A DNA stretch of 42,165 nucleotides, taken from a virus. This document shows, one piece after another, positions 1 through 7,899 of this stretch (position 1 is the stretch's first letter; the number at the start of each line of letters is the position of its first letter). A program made the position numbers and the translations under genes. A model generated the notes under the pieces. The model made no database searches, was not told the DNA's origin, and saw only the letters and a program-made list of their open reading frames with translations. Location of the stretch: positions 1 to 42,165 of IMG/VR virus record IMGVR_UViG_3300024500_000050. One strand, given 5' to 3'.

Positions 1-1
1 C

Positions 2-304
2 TTTGATGTCCTAACTGACACAATGACTAATCATGATCCTGAATGGGAGAAAGTTCGTGCAGTCAGCGGAGACTACTACTTAGAAGAATACGTTATGGAC
101 AAGATCTATAACAACAAACTGTGGCCAGTACAGCCAATACAAAAGTATCAGATAGGCGAGTGGTATACACCAGTAAAGGAGTTTACAGACGATGAACTTA
201 GAACAGTATACTTCTGGCACGAACACCTTATACATGATCCTGTGTATGACAAAGTTAGAGAGAAAGTAGAATATTTTAATAGAATGAGGAAGTTACGTGA
301 TTAA
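2..304 (+). CDS. Hypothetical protein, 5' truncated by the window
   Basis: The frame is open to the left edge (the first codons read F D V L T D T before the first ATG at 23), so this is probably the C-terminal part of a longer protein; a start at ATG 23 would give 93 residues. The product is rich in Tyr, Trp and charged residues (for example VYFWHEHLIHDPVYDKV) and has no membrane segment or recognised motif. Its stop overlaps the GTG start of the amidinotransferase by 8 bases, so it is the upstream member of the same operon. No function is assigned. Confidence 0.6.
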   Translation, partial: FDVLTDTMTNHDPEWEKVRAVSGDYYLEEYVMDKIYNNKLWPVQPIQKYQIGEWYTPVKEFTDDELRTVYFWHEHLIHDPVYDKVREKVEYFNRMRKLRD

Positions 305-1370
305 CTCACACACAAGTTTTGGCCGTTTAAAAGAAGTAGTAGTTGGCAGAGAATTAAAACTAGCCAAGCGTATCAGCGACATTACATTCAAACAGTTTTA
401 TAGAGAAGCCTTAGACGAACGCATCTACGAAGCACCGTTTGAAAACTATACAGTCAGCATGGAATTGATTGATCAACGCAATGAACAGTTAGATGGGTTG
501 GCAAAGACATTAGAAAGCCTAGGAGTAACAGTACACAGACCCGATGTGCTAGATAAGATTGTTCCGTTTACTACCCCTAGTTTTCGTAGTGAACTAAGTT
601 CGGCAAGTAATGTACGTGATCTAACATTAGTGTATGGCAACAAGTTAATTGAAACTCCTACTTTTGTACGCAATCGTTATTATGAAAATACTCTGTTACA
701 TGATGTGTATAGTCGTGCATGGGATAGAGGACGTGGCGGGCAATGGATTAAGGCTCCGCACACTGAGTTAACAGAAGACACTATTGACCTAGGGCATTGG
801 GGAGATAGTCGTGACTATGCAAACATTCCCAGTAACTATGTAATGGCAGTAGATGGCGCACAGTTCCTACGCATAGGCAAAGACTGTGTTGTTAACATCA
901 ACAGTTATAATCAATACTTGGGCTACGAGTGGATCAAGAGCTTTTATCCAGACACAGACTTCCATGTCTTACATGTAGCAGATAATCATATCGATGGTTG
1001 CCTAATCTGTCTACGGCCAGGAGTGTTCCTAGTTAATCCCTTGTACCCAAACATTAAAGATCTGTTGCCTGCTAAGTTCCGCAACTGGACTTACTTGTAT
1101 CCTAAAGACCTAACAGCAAACATTGATGTACGAGGTATGACAGATATTGATATTAGACTAGCCAGCAGTCGTGGTATGGACGTTAATGTATTAAGTGTTG
1201 ACGAAAATACTGTGTTGGTTACCGATCGTGCTGTTGGTGTTGCAGACATATTAGATAAGAATGGTTTTACAGTCATTCCTATTAAACTAGAGCACGGTGA
1301 AATCTTTGCAGGCGGCATTCATTGCTCAACATTAGACTTGGTGCGTGAGGATGAATACATATCTTATTAA
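297..1370 (+). CDS. Amidinotransferase (glycine/inosamine-phosphate amidinotransferase family)
   Basis: A 357-residue protein of the arginine:X amidinotransferase fold. These cytosolic enzymes move the amidino group of arginine to an amine acceptor (glycine, or scyllo-inosamine-4-phosphate in streptomycin pathways). The catalytic Cys sits near the C-terminus in GGIHCSTLDL (about Cys343), and the catalytic His/Asp region is ADNHIDGCL (His231 region), spaced as in the family. The length is near the family norm. The start is GTG 297, overlapping the previous gene; the 3' end overlaps the next gene by about 20 bases. The acceptor cannot be read from sequence. The neighbours (kinase-like, epimerase, deacetylase) favour an amino-sugar or cyclitol acceptor over creatine-type chemistry; that is inference. 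Confidence 0.85.
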   Translation: MINSHTSFGRLKEVVVGRELKLAKRISDITFKQFYREALDERIYEAPFENYTVSMELIDQRNEQLDGLAKTLESLGVTVHRPDVLDKIVPFTTPSFRSELSSASNVRDLTLVYGNKLIETPTFVRNRYYENTLLHDVYSRAWDRGRGGQWIKAPHTELTEDTIDLGHWGDSRDYANIPSNYVMAVDGAQFLRIGKDCVVNINSYNQYLGYEWIKSFYPDTDFHVLHVADNHIDGCLICLRPGVFLVNPLYPNIKDLLPAKFRNWTYLYPKDLTANIDVRGMTDIDIRLASSRGMDVNVLSVDENTVLVTDRAVGVADILDKNGFTVIPIKLEHGEIFAGGIHCSTLDLVREDEYISY

Positions 1371-1992
1371 CAGTAAGGTGCAATTTATAAAGGAAGCCCG
1401 TGATGACTTTAAACGCATTTACGGACTAGACCACACGCCTTTTACTCGTAAGATATATTTTTACTTCTTTGAACACAATAACAAAAAGTACGTTCACAGG
1501 CGAGCGTTACAATTCATTTACTCTAATGCAGATACTTACACTACTGAAGTAGATCCTTACTACTGCTATTTGACAAAACAAAAACAGCCCGTAGACATAT
1601 TTGCATTTTTAGAATCTTATCAGGGAAATCTATTACCCAAATTACTAGAAAGCAATGATAGTTTTTTGGTCTATGAATACTGGGAAGGAGATCCTGTAGA
1701 ATCAGTTACAGAGCAGGAATTTCATTATTTGAAACTTCAACACAAACAGTTAGAACTCACTCCATTCTACAACAGCATGACTTATAATTTGGCTAGAAAC
1801 GGCAATCAAATTAAATTAATAGATTTTAAGCACTTTGAACTCAAGGATAACAAGCCGTTCTTTCTCTATCTTTACAATGAAGATAATAGGGTAAATACAC
1901 TATACATCGAACAAGGAACAGATATTGATACTATAGTCAATCATTTGGGTATTGACTATCCTGTATTAGATGCTAATATTATAGAATATTGA
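1351..1992 (+). CDS. Kinase-like protein, possibly inactive
   Basis: About 213 residues; start at ATG 1351, with GTG 1345 in frame as an alternative, both inside the 3' end of the amidinotransferase gene. The layout resembles small aminoglycoside-phosphotransferase/LPS-kinase folds: a hinge-like FLVYEYWEGDP, then a catalytic-loop-like FYNSMTYNLA and a metal-loop-like IKLIDFKHFE. If that alignment is right, the usual catalytic Asp (Dx4N) is replaced by Asn, which would suggest a pseudokinase or altered chemistry. The call rests on pattern resemblance only; it could be an unrelated phage protein. It is translated as part of the 1-4.3 kb operon. Confidence 0.4.
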   Translation: MNTYLINSKVQFIKEARDDFKRIYGLDHTPFTRKIYFYFFEHNNKKYVHRRALQFIYSNADTYTTEVDPYYCYLTKQKQPVDIFAFLESYQGNLLPKLLESNDSFLVYEYWEGDPVESVTEQEFHYLKLQHKQLELTPFYNSMTYNLARNGNQIKLIDFKHFELKDNKPFFLYLYNEDNRVNTLYIEQGTDIDTIVNHLGIDYPVLDANIIEY

Positions 1993-2001
1993 GGAATAAA
2001 A

Positions 2002-2799
2002 ATGACAGAACCTACTAACGAACAAGTCTCTATCCCTGCGTCTTCTGTGGAAAATTCCAAAGAAAACCTTTTTAGACTTTGTGAGTATAATCCAGACGGA
2101 CAGTCTGGTTGCCGCAGAACTAGTACAATACTTGCTTTAGAAGCAGAATACGACACGTTTGTCGATCCAGAAATGCAATGGGGTTATTGGGATCAATACT
2201 GTCTACACGAAGGCGCCGCATACTACTACAAAGGTTGGTTAGAAACTAATTTAAACGAAGACATTACCGAATTAGATTTCTTAAAAGATAATCCAAATAG
2301 TCGTGTAGATGATAAGAAAAAATATATTTCTGTTGTAGGTTCTCAAATTTTAGACGCATTTGACTTTGAGCAACTTTCTAATTTGTTTAAAAATAGACCA
2401 GCAGGTTTTCCAGAGCTTACTTTAGAAACTCCTCAGTTCTTTAAATGTATGGACGTAGGTACAGATGTTATCACTATAGACGAGCTCGATAAAACTTTAC
2501 TGACAAAAATACAAAACACATTCACAGATAACATTAATCCACTTTTAACAGATCTTACAGATAAATTACATTTAGTTGACGGTAAAGTTTACTGTGTCGA
2601 TTGTCTGTCATTTTTACAAAACCCAAATGTTAAATTAGGGGTATTAATGATTGCAAAGAATTCTGAAAAGTATATAAATGGAAATGGATACTTCTTTCCG
2701 TTTTCAACATTAACAGCAGAACAAACTGATTTCGTTAAAACTATTCCTCATGTTTATTTTGACGATTTTGCAGGGGAAGTGATTATAATTAATCTATGA
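2002..2799 (+). CDS. Hypothetical protein in the sugar-modification operon
   Basis: A 265-residue soluble, acidic protein preceded by a clear ribosome binding site (gaggaat, about 9 bases before ATG). Several Cys residues occur (FRLCEYNPDGQSGCRR, FKCMD, VYCVDCLSF), including a CxxC near residue 200, but no enzyme motif is recognised. Codon usage here is more AT-rich than in the flanking genes. The stop overlaps the start of the epimerase gene (ATGA), which implies translational coupling and a shared task. It could be a scaffold or a diverged enzyme; no function is assigned. Confidence 0.65.
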   Translation: MTEPTNEQVSIPASSVENSKENLFRLCEYNPDGQSGCRRTSTILALEAEYDTFVDPEMQWGYWDQYCLHEGAAYYYKGWLETNLNEDITELDFLKDNPNSRVDDKKKYISVVGSQILDAFDFEQLSNLFKNRPAGFPELTLETPQFFKCMDVGTDVITIDELDKTLLTKIQNTFTDNINPLLTDLTDKLHLVDGKVYCVDCLSFLQNPNVKLGVLMIAKNSEKYINGNGYFFPFSTLTAEQTDFVKTIPHVYFDDFAGEVIIINL

Positions 2800-3668
2800 A
2801 GTATCTATTATTAGGTGGCGCTGGTTTTATTGGCGCCCACTTAGCAAAGCGTCTTATCAAAGACGGACACGATGTTACTATTGTTGATTCCTTAATAACA
2901 TCCAGTGCTCCAAACTTTCCAGTTAAGTTCATTCATGCAGACATACGCAACGCTGTACTTGATGAATTGCTGTTAGAAACAGATGTTGTATATTTTCTAG
3001 CAGGATCTGTAGGTGTTGCTAACATAGTCAACAATCCAACAACTACATTAAGAAACAATATTGAACTAATGAGTCGTTTGATTCCTTTGTTTGAAAGATA
3101 TCAAAACAAAGTAATCTTTAGTTCTACATCAGAAGTCTACGGCGACGGACCATTCAGCGAAGATAACACTCTACACATTGGTCCTCCTACAGATTTGCGT
3201 TGGGGATATGCCGCGGCAAAGTTAATGACAGAGTTTATGATATCTGCCAGTACATTCCCTTACACTATAGTTAGATTCTTTAATGTAACAGGCCCTGGGC
3301 AGTTAGGCGAGCATGGCATGGTGCTGCCAAGGTTTGTTGATGCGGCCAAGGTTGGTAGGGATCTTACAGTCTATAGCGATGGCGGGCAGGTACGTAGTTT
3401 CTGTCACATCAATGATGCTGTTGAGTTGTTGTTAAAGATCGAAAACATCAACGGAGAAATCTTTAATGTAGGCAGTGACAGCGTAGTGACTATCAAAGAA
3501 TTAGCAGAGCGAGTGATTAAACTATCGAACTCTACATCTAAGATAAACTATGTGCCAACACCGCACAGTGACATTGTCAGTAGAATCCCAGATCTAACTA
3601 AAGTAAAATATCTTACAGGTTTTGTAGCACAGTATGACTTAGATGATATTATCAAGGACATGCTGTGA
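2796..3668 (+). CDS. NAD-dependent epimerase/dehydratase (extended SDR)
   Basis: A 290-residue Rossmann-fold enzyme acting on nucleotide sugars in the cytosol. Visible motifs: GGAGFIG at residues 7-13 (NAD binding), ADIRN after the third strand, the FSSTSEVYGDG active-site strand, and the catalytic GYAAAK (YxxxK, about residues 138-142), followed by the substrate-side RFFNVTGPGQ. The length is slightly short for the UDP-glucose-4-epimerase or UDP-glucuronate decarboxylase families. It overlaps the upstream gene by ATGA and the downstream gene by GTGA. Exact substrate unknown; it probably supplies a modified sugar for surface glycan or virion decoration. Confidence 0.9.
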   Translation: MKYLLLGGAGFIGAHLAKRLIKDGHDVTIVDSLITSSAPNFPVKFIHADIRNAVLDELLLETDVVYFLAGSVGVANIVNNPTTTLRNNIELMSRLIPLFERYQNKVIFSSTSEVYGDGPFSEDNTLHIGPPTDLRWGYAAAKLMTEFMISASTFPYTIVRFFNVTGPGQLGEHGMVLPRFVDAAKVGRDLTVYSDGGQVRSFCHINDAVELLLKIENINGEIFNVGSDSVVTIKELAERVIKLSNSTSKINYVPTPHSDIVSRIPDLTKVKYLTGFVAQYDLDDIIKDML

Positions 3669-4324
3669 ACATACTGTTTGTCCTAGCACACCCAGACGAT
3701 GAAGCATATGGTCCATACGGTACTATGGCTCGGATGGTGGCTGAAGGACATAAGGTTACACTATTCTGCTTGTGTAACGGAGAGCGTCCGAACTTTGAAC
3801 AAGTTGCCGCTGACAGAGTGTTTGCACTCAAAGCCAACTGCGAACAACTAGGAATAGAATGGAAGATTTGGAATAATAAAGATCTTAGTTTAGAACTTAA
3901 TGATACTGCACATCTATTGACACAGTTGTTTATTCAACATAAACCTGAAGTAGTTTACACACATAACATATCAGATATAAATCACGACCACAGAGTATTG
4001 GCAGATGCAGTTATGATAGCCAGTCGTCCCAAACCAGATAGTACTGTTAATCAACTTTATTTCTTTGAAGTGCCGTCTAGCACAGATTGGACATTTAATC
4101 AACTAACACCTGCGTTTCAACCTACAACCTATGTAGACATCAGTGATTATATTGACTCTAAGAAAGAGGCCCTAAGTAGATACTCAACAGAAACTTACGA
4201 GTTTCCAGATGCTAGGAGTATCGAGGCAATGACCACGCTGGCAAAGTATCGAGGCTATCAGGTTGGCCTTCCTTATGCCGAAGCATTTCGATTGGTATTC
4301 GACCGGATCCAGCGCAGTCAGTAA
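3665..4324 (+). CDS. PIG-L/LmbE family N-deacetylase
   Basis: A 219-residue zinc-dependent de-N-acetylase. The AHPDDE motif (residues 8-13) supplies metal ligands and catalytic Asp, and INHDHRV (about residue 105) supplies the distal His ligand. The C-terminal block (RSIEAMTTLAKYRG, then YAEAFRLVF) is typical of BshB/MshB-like members that act on N-acetylglucosaminyl substrates. The start is GTG 3665, overlapping the epimerase stop. The last 113 bases overlap, in antisense, the 3' end of the polysaccharide deacetylase gene; both C-termini look conserved, so the overlap appears genuine. Together with the amidinotransferase it could expose an amine for guanidination (inference). Confidence 0.9.
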   Translation: MNILFVLAHPDDEAYGPYGTMARMVAEGHKVTLFCLCNGERPNFEQVAADRVFALKANCEQLGIEWKIWNNKDLSLELNDTAHLLTQLFIQHKPEVVYTHNISDINHDHRVLADAVMIASRPKPDSTVNQLYFFEVPSSTDWTFNQLTPAFQPTTYVDISDYIDSKKEALSRYSTETYEFPDARSIEAMTTLAKYRGYQVGLPYAEAFRLVFDRIQRSQ

Positions 4325-4820
4325 TCCCAAACTTTTTAACTAGTCCTTTGTACAGTCCGTGTGGATCTTCGTTGTAAGGGAAACAGAAGTGCGTTGGTTT
4401 AAATCCTAGATTTGTTTCAAACCATTGTATCATCTGTTCAGTGTCTTGATTAATATAAGCAACTTTTTCTGCTAGACTAGTAAAGTTATCTAACCTAGTG
4501 TGACTGTGGCTGTGTGCGCCAATGATAACATTAGGGTCTTGCATGAGCTCTTTGATCTGTTCCACAGTCATATAATCTTCAAAGTCGCCCAATCTTGCTT
4601 TTTTATGTGCTTGAACACAGTTTGGAAAATCTAGGCTTTGACAACCACTGCTAACAATGCCTGAACTGATGTAGTATATTCTCTGCGTAGTTAATTGTTT
4701 GAAACAATCGTTGTAGTAATACTGGCTGTACAATCCGTCATCAAAGGTCAAGATGTAATCATTTAAGGGTAAATCAAACATCCATTCACGGACTTCGTGT
4801 ATCATCAACAAAGGTTTCAT
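4212..4820 (-). CDS. Polysaccharide deacetylase (NodB-like)
   Basis: A 202-residue carbohydrate esterase 4-like protein from ATG 4820 (a TTG two codons upstream is less likely). TFDDG at residues 25-29 is the NodB motif 1 (catalytic base and metal Asp); GAHSHSHTRL is the His-x3-His metal site; FCFPYNEDP matches the third conserved strand; LPAWSLPRYS is a plausible end. No signal peptide is seen, so it acts in the cytosol or is carried by the virion. It converges on the PIG-L gene with a 113-base antisense overlap. Its own late-promoter-like motif lies 6 bases before the ATG. Likely substrate: an N-acetylated sugar of host or phage glycan. Confidence 0.85.
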   Translation of the reverse strand: MKPLLMIHEVREWMFDLPLNDYILTFDDGLYSQYYYNDCFKQLTTQRIYYISSGIVSSGCQSLDFPNCVQAHKKARLGDFEDYMTVEQIKELMQDPNVIIGAHSHSHTRLDNFTSLAEKVAYINQDTEQMIQWFETNLGFKPTHFCFPYNEDPHGLYKGLVKKFGITDCAGSGRIPIEMLRHKEGQPDSLDTLPAWSLPRYS

Positions 4821-4826
4821 AAGCAA

Positions 4827-4834
4827 TATTTAAC
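4827..4834 (-). promoter_or_regulatory. Late-promoter-like motif (GTTAAATA, minus strand)
   Basis: GTTAAATA on the minus strand, ending 6 bases before ATG 4820. It abuts the opposite-strand GATAAATA at 4835, forming a divergent pair. T4 late promoters place the start of transcription about 6 bases after this octamer, so the mRNA would begin almost at the ATG. Confidence 0.5.
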
Positions 4835-4842
4835 GATAAATA
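4835..4842 (+). promoter_or_regulatory. Late-promoter-like motif (GATAAATA)
   Basis: GATAAATA, 84 bases before the small structural gene at 4926, back to back with the minus-strand motif at 4827-4834. It fits the T4-type late octamer TATAAATA at 7 of 8 positions. Confidence 0.5.
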
Positions 4843-4925
4843 TATTACAGTTACAAATATTATGGAATCCTGATTAGAAATCAGTATTCTAATCAAACAG
4901 ATTTTAAATATCAAAGGAAATACAA

Positions 4926-5216
4926 ATGAGTCAATATTATACAATACAAACGCTGGACGGTGTTGATACTAATCGATATCAAACTGTGAGCACTAATAAT
5001 GCCAGTGTACAAAGCACAGCAATTACAGCAAGAAGAATTTTAATCACAACAGGAGCCCAACCGACTTATATTGAATTTGGGACTAATCCAACCGCAAGCG
5101 TTACAAAATTTGTAATCCCTGCAAATGCACAAATGATTTTTAACTTCAAATCTGGAAATAAGGTTGCAATTTACACAGCAACACAAAGTTATACAAGTAT
5201 TTTAGACCTAGATTAA
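4926..5216 (+). CDS. Small probable virion protein
   Basis: A 96-residue, Thr/Ser/Ala-rich, beta-strand-like protein (for example RRILITTGAQPTYIEFG and KFVIPANAQMIFNFKSG) with a good ribosome binding site (aaggaaa) and no signal peptide. The alternating pattern resembles small jelly-roll or beta-sandwich decoration proteins. It is followed directly by a larger structural gene with its own late-promoter motif. No named family is recognised; the structural role is inferred from composition and position. Confidence 0.6.
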   Translation: MSQYYTIQTLDGVDTNRYQTVSTNNASVQSTAITARRILITTGAQPTYIEFGTNPTASVTKFVIPANAQMIFNFKSGNKVAIYTATQSYTSILDLD

Positions 5217-5218
5217 TT

Positions 5219-5226
5219 TCTAAATA
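5219..5226 (+). promoter_or_regulatory. Late-promoter-like motif (TCTAAATA)
   Basis: Octamer 13 bases before ATG 5240, with a ribosome binding site (acggag) in between. Confidence 0.45.
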
Positions 5227-5239
5227 ACGGAGTTATTCT

Positions 5240-6862
5240 ATGGGTGTAAGAAATCCTAACTCGACAGACTACGTCCACTCGGACGAACCAAACCTTCTAA
5301 ACCTACACAAGGCCATGGAGTACGACTTGGCTGGTAAGCCAATGATTCGTGTAGCGGCTAAATTGTCAGGGCCTAGTGTTGCCGGTCAGGTATCTGCTTT
5401 TGGCGAACCATTAGCAATCACTCCTACTGCTGTTATACAATTAGATGGTATATATGGCGCCACAGCAGATGTTATACAAACATACACAAACGGTACAGGA
5501 TCTAGTGCCGGTTCAGTAGATCAGATGTTTAGAGTACACTCAGGAACCACAGCAGGTGGTTATGGTGTATTGCGTAGCAAACGTTTTGTTCGCTATCGTC
5601 CAGGACAGGGCATTATAAGTCGTATGACCGCAGGTTTTACTACGGGCGTTGCAGGCAGTAGTCAGTTTGCTGGTTTAGCCAATCAAGAAAATCGTGTGGG
5701 CTTTGGCTGGAATGGCAATCGTTTTGGAGTTGTTCGAAGCACAGGCGGTAAGGCCACAATCTTAACATTAATTATAAACACGGCACCCAACGCTGGGCAG
5801 ACTGCTACTATCACTCTTAACGGAACGGCCTATACTGTAGCACTGACATCGGGCACAGCCGCACATGCAATTACAGAAATTGTTAACCGTGTAGGTGGAT
5901 ATGGTGGTTGGTTGATGCAACAAACAGATGGCGCTATGATGTGGTTGGCACCTAGTCTAGGCCCGATGAATGGCACATTTAGTTTTAGCAGTACAGGCAA
6001 TGCTACTGCTACATTTACTGTAAGACAAGCAGGGTTGGCACAAACAGATAACTGGACCTATCAAGAAGATTGGAACATTGACAAACTAGATGGCAGCAAT
6101 TCCATTGACTCTAATCCTAGTGGTATGACTTTAGATCATACTAAACTTAATGTCTACCAAATTGCTATGCGCTGGTTAGGCGCAGGTGTAATCAGTTATG
6201 CTATAGAAGATCAAGATTCGGGAACAATGATCTATGTACATCGCGAACACTATGTTAATCAACATACTACTCCTCATACTGCTAATCCAAGTTTTAAGAT
6301 TACCTACAACGCTGTTAACACAACTAATACCACAGACATAAGTGTATATGGTGCTAGTATCTATGCCGCTGTCGAAGGTACAATTCACCTAAACGAACTC
6401 ACACGCTCTTATTCAACAAGCAAAACAGGCCTAGCAAAAGATATCATACATCATATAATGACTATTAAAAATGCTGTAGTCACTAACGGATTAGCAGGTG
6501 CTAACAACGGCAACTATATCATCAATGCCAAAGAAGCCATTGTCAAAAGCATGAGCCTGTCAGTACAGAGCACAGACCCTGTGGAAGTTTACTTATACTT
6601 TGAACCAAGTAGTTTTTCAGGAACACACGAATACTATGCTATTACTCGTTGCAACGAAGTTCGTAGTACAGTCACAGGAACATTTGATAACACTATAGAT
6701 ACTCCTATATATACAGGCTTTTGTGGTATTAACGGAACTATTAACATTGACCTAAGTGCTTATCGTATCACAGTTCCGCCAGGTAGTTGGTTAAGTATTG
6801 CTGTTAAAAGCACAAACAGTATTAGTCCTTGTATTGCAGGATTAGTATGGAGCGAGGATTAA
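5240..6862 (+). CDS. Virion structural protein (probable tail/receptor-binding component)
   Basis: A 540-residue Gly/Thr/Asn-rich protein with no signal peptide. The middle contains beta-rich segments, including TATITLNGTAYTVAL (a repeat type common in tail proteins) and a long region around residues 280-400 with WNIDKLDG and YAIEDQDSGTMIYVH. The C-terminus looks like a compact beta-sandwich. Length, composition and place between structural genes point to the virion surface. Enzymatic motifs are not seen. A receptor-binding or fibre-attachment role is inference. Confidence 0.65.
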   Translation: MGVRNPNSTDYVHSDEPNLLNLHKAMEYDLAGKPMIRVAAKLSGPSVAGQVSAFGEPLAITPTAVIQLDGIYGATADVIQTYTNGTGSSAGSVDQMFRVHSGTTAGGYGVLRSKRFVRYRPGQGIISRMTAGFTTGVAGSSQFAGLANQENRVGFGWNGNRFGVVRSTGGKATILTLIINTAPNAGQTATITLNGTAYTVALTSGTAAHAITEIVNRVGGYGGWLMQQTDGAMMWLAPSLGPMNGTFSFSSTGNATATFTVRQAGLAQTDNWTYQEDWNIDKLDGSNSIDSNPSGMTLDHTKLNVYQIAMRWLGAGVISYAIEDQDSGTMIYVHREHYVNQHTTPHTANPSFKITYNAVNTTNTTDISVYGASIYAAVEGTIHLNELTRSYSTSKTGLAKDIIHHIMTIKNAVVTNGLAGANNGNYIINAKEAIVKSMSLSVQSTDPVEVYLYFEPSSFSGTHEYYAITRCNEVRSTVTGTFDNTIDTPIYTGFCGINGTINIDLSAYRITVPPGSWLSIAVKSTNSISPCIAGLVWSED

Positions 6863-6864
6863 TT

Positions 6865-7026
6865 ATGAGCGAAAACAACGACACGACTTATCAAAGATTA
6901 AAACCTAAATGTCAGTGCTGGTGCACCGCACATTGCGGATTCAGTTGTATGACTGACGGCTGCGATTGCAACGAATGTGGTTGTTCGGATTGTTTAGATA
7001 AAAATGTCCAACGTAGCTCTAACTGA
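6865..7026 (+). CDS. Cysteine-rich miniprotein
   Basis: A 53-residue protein with ten Cys in its second half, arranged as CxCxC, then CxxxC, CxC, CxxC and CxxC-like spacings. The start is ATG 6865, which has a Shine-Dalgarno-like gcgagg upstream; in-frame upstream codons lie in the preceding gene. Such spacing suggests zinc or another metal, as in metallothionein-like or knuckle proteins, but no family is recognised. It overlaps the next gene by 23 bases. Confidence 0.65.
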   Translation: MSENNDTTYQRLKPKCQCWCTAHCGFSCMTDGCDCNECGCSDCLDKNVQRSSN

Positions 7027-7645
7027 TAACAAATTTGACGCCAACGGTTATTGGGATAAACCTGTAGAAAAGATAGTTTATATCCCAACAGTAGAGGATG
7101 TTGCATTATTTGATCAGAACGGTTATGACCTAACTGATCTCGAAAAGCACTATGCCTACAGTAATTGGACCAAACCAAAGAAGCATAGGGAACATCGCAC
7201 AGCACTTAAACAGCCGTGGTTTACTCAGGAACATACAATAGAAGGCAGTGTATTAAATCACAGTCTATTATTCGAACGTAAAGGTTACGCAGGAGCCGCC
7301 TTAGAAGAACTACAGTACTGGGCAAAAAGTTTACCCTTAATACATAAAGTTATAGCTCTAAGACCCAAATGGGGATTAGATTTTAGCATGGACTATGTAG
7401 ATCAACAGGGCAACGCACTTGAAGTCCTACACTGGGAATGGGATAGTTTTGACTATGCGGAAATTGAATCTGTACGTGAAACTATAGAACCTGTGTTGTT
7501 GGCTATAGATTGGGAAGATGCTGGTAAGCAGATACTAGCACATAAAAATTCTTGGCATCACTTGGATTTCTTTGCACAGAGTCGCTGGAAATGCGAATAT
7601 TTCGGCATTCCTGAAGAAAGATTTAAAATGGTTGCGTGGAACTAA
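7004..7645 (+). CDS. Hypothetical protein among tail genes
   Basis: A 213-residue soluble protein with many aromatic residues (YWDKP, HWEWDSFDYAEIE, SWHHLDFFAQSRWKCEYFG). No signal peptide, membrane segment or enzyme motif is recognised. It begins inside the 3' end of the Cys-rich gene, in another frame, so the two are probably translationally coupled. Placed between a structural protein and the long tail fibre, it may be an assembly factor or chaperone for fibre proteins; that is positional inference only. Confidence 0.65.
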   Translation: MSNVALTDNKFDANGYWDKPVEKIVYIPTVEDVALFDQNGYDLTDLEKHYAYSNWTKPKKHREHRTALKQPWFTQEHTIEGSVLNHSLLFERKGYAGAALEELQYWAKSLPLIHKVIALRPKWGLDFSMDYVDQQGNALEVLHWEWDSFDYAEIESVRETIEPVLLAIDWEDAGKQILAHKNSWHHLDFFAQSRWKCEYFGIPEERFKMVAWN

Positions 7646-7648
7646 ATA
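7641..7648 (+). promoter_or_regulatory. Late-promoter-like motif (ACTAAATA), leaderless spacing
   Basis: ACTAAATA overlaps the previous stop codon and ends 5 bases before ATG 7654, so a T4-type start of transcription would fall on the ATG itself. Confidence 0.5.
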
Positions 7649-7653
7649 ATTGT

Positions 7654-7860
7654 ATGAGAGCCGCAGAATTCCTAAGATCACTAGCAGATATAATTGATGC
7701 ACTAGACGATAACTCTAGTGATAAACAAAGCCACGATGCCGAAGAAAAAGACCCAGATCCTGTAATGGTTCCGCCATTACAACAGCATTTAGAGCTGGAC
7801 AAAGCAGAACAGGGCAAAGACAGTCCTGTTATTCAAAAACTTACACGTAGCGAACACTGA
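7654..7860 (+). CDS. Small acidic protein with shared N-terminal peptide
   Basis: A 68-residue acidic protein. The start is ATG 7654; an in-frame GTG at 7636 lies inside the previous gene. The first residues, MRAAEFLRSLADI, closely match the start of the SGNH/SleB fusion at 15592 (MRAKEFLSKLF) and resemble T4 capsid-targeting peptides. The rest is Asp/Glu/Gln-rich and likely disordered (for example DDNSSDKQSHDAEEKDPDP). It might be packaged in the head or act as a small tail-assembly protein. Function unknown. Confidence 0.6.
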   Translation: MRAAEFLRSLADIIDALDDNSSDKQSHDAEEKDPDPVMVPPLQQHLELDKAEQGKDSPVIQKLTRSEH

Positions 7861-7870
7861 TACGTTTTAC

Positions 7871-7878
7871 GGTAAATA
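7871..7878 (+). promoter_or_regulatory. Late-promoter-like motif (GGTAAATA)
   Basis: GGTAAATA, 21 bases before the ATG of the giant tail-fibre gene, with a weak ribosome binding site (gtgaga) between. Confidence 0.5.
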
Positions 7879-7899
7879 CATTAAACGTGAGATAGTTTA

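Noticed and set aside
1870-1900. GGTAAATA inside the kinase-like gene
   Set aside because: No gene start follows; shows that the motif also occurs by chance in coding DNA.
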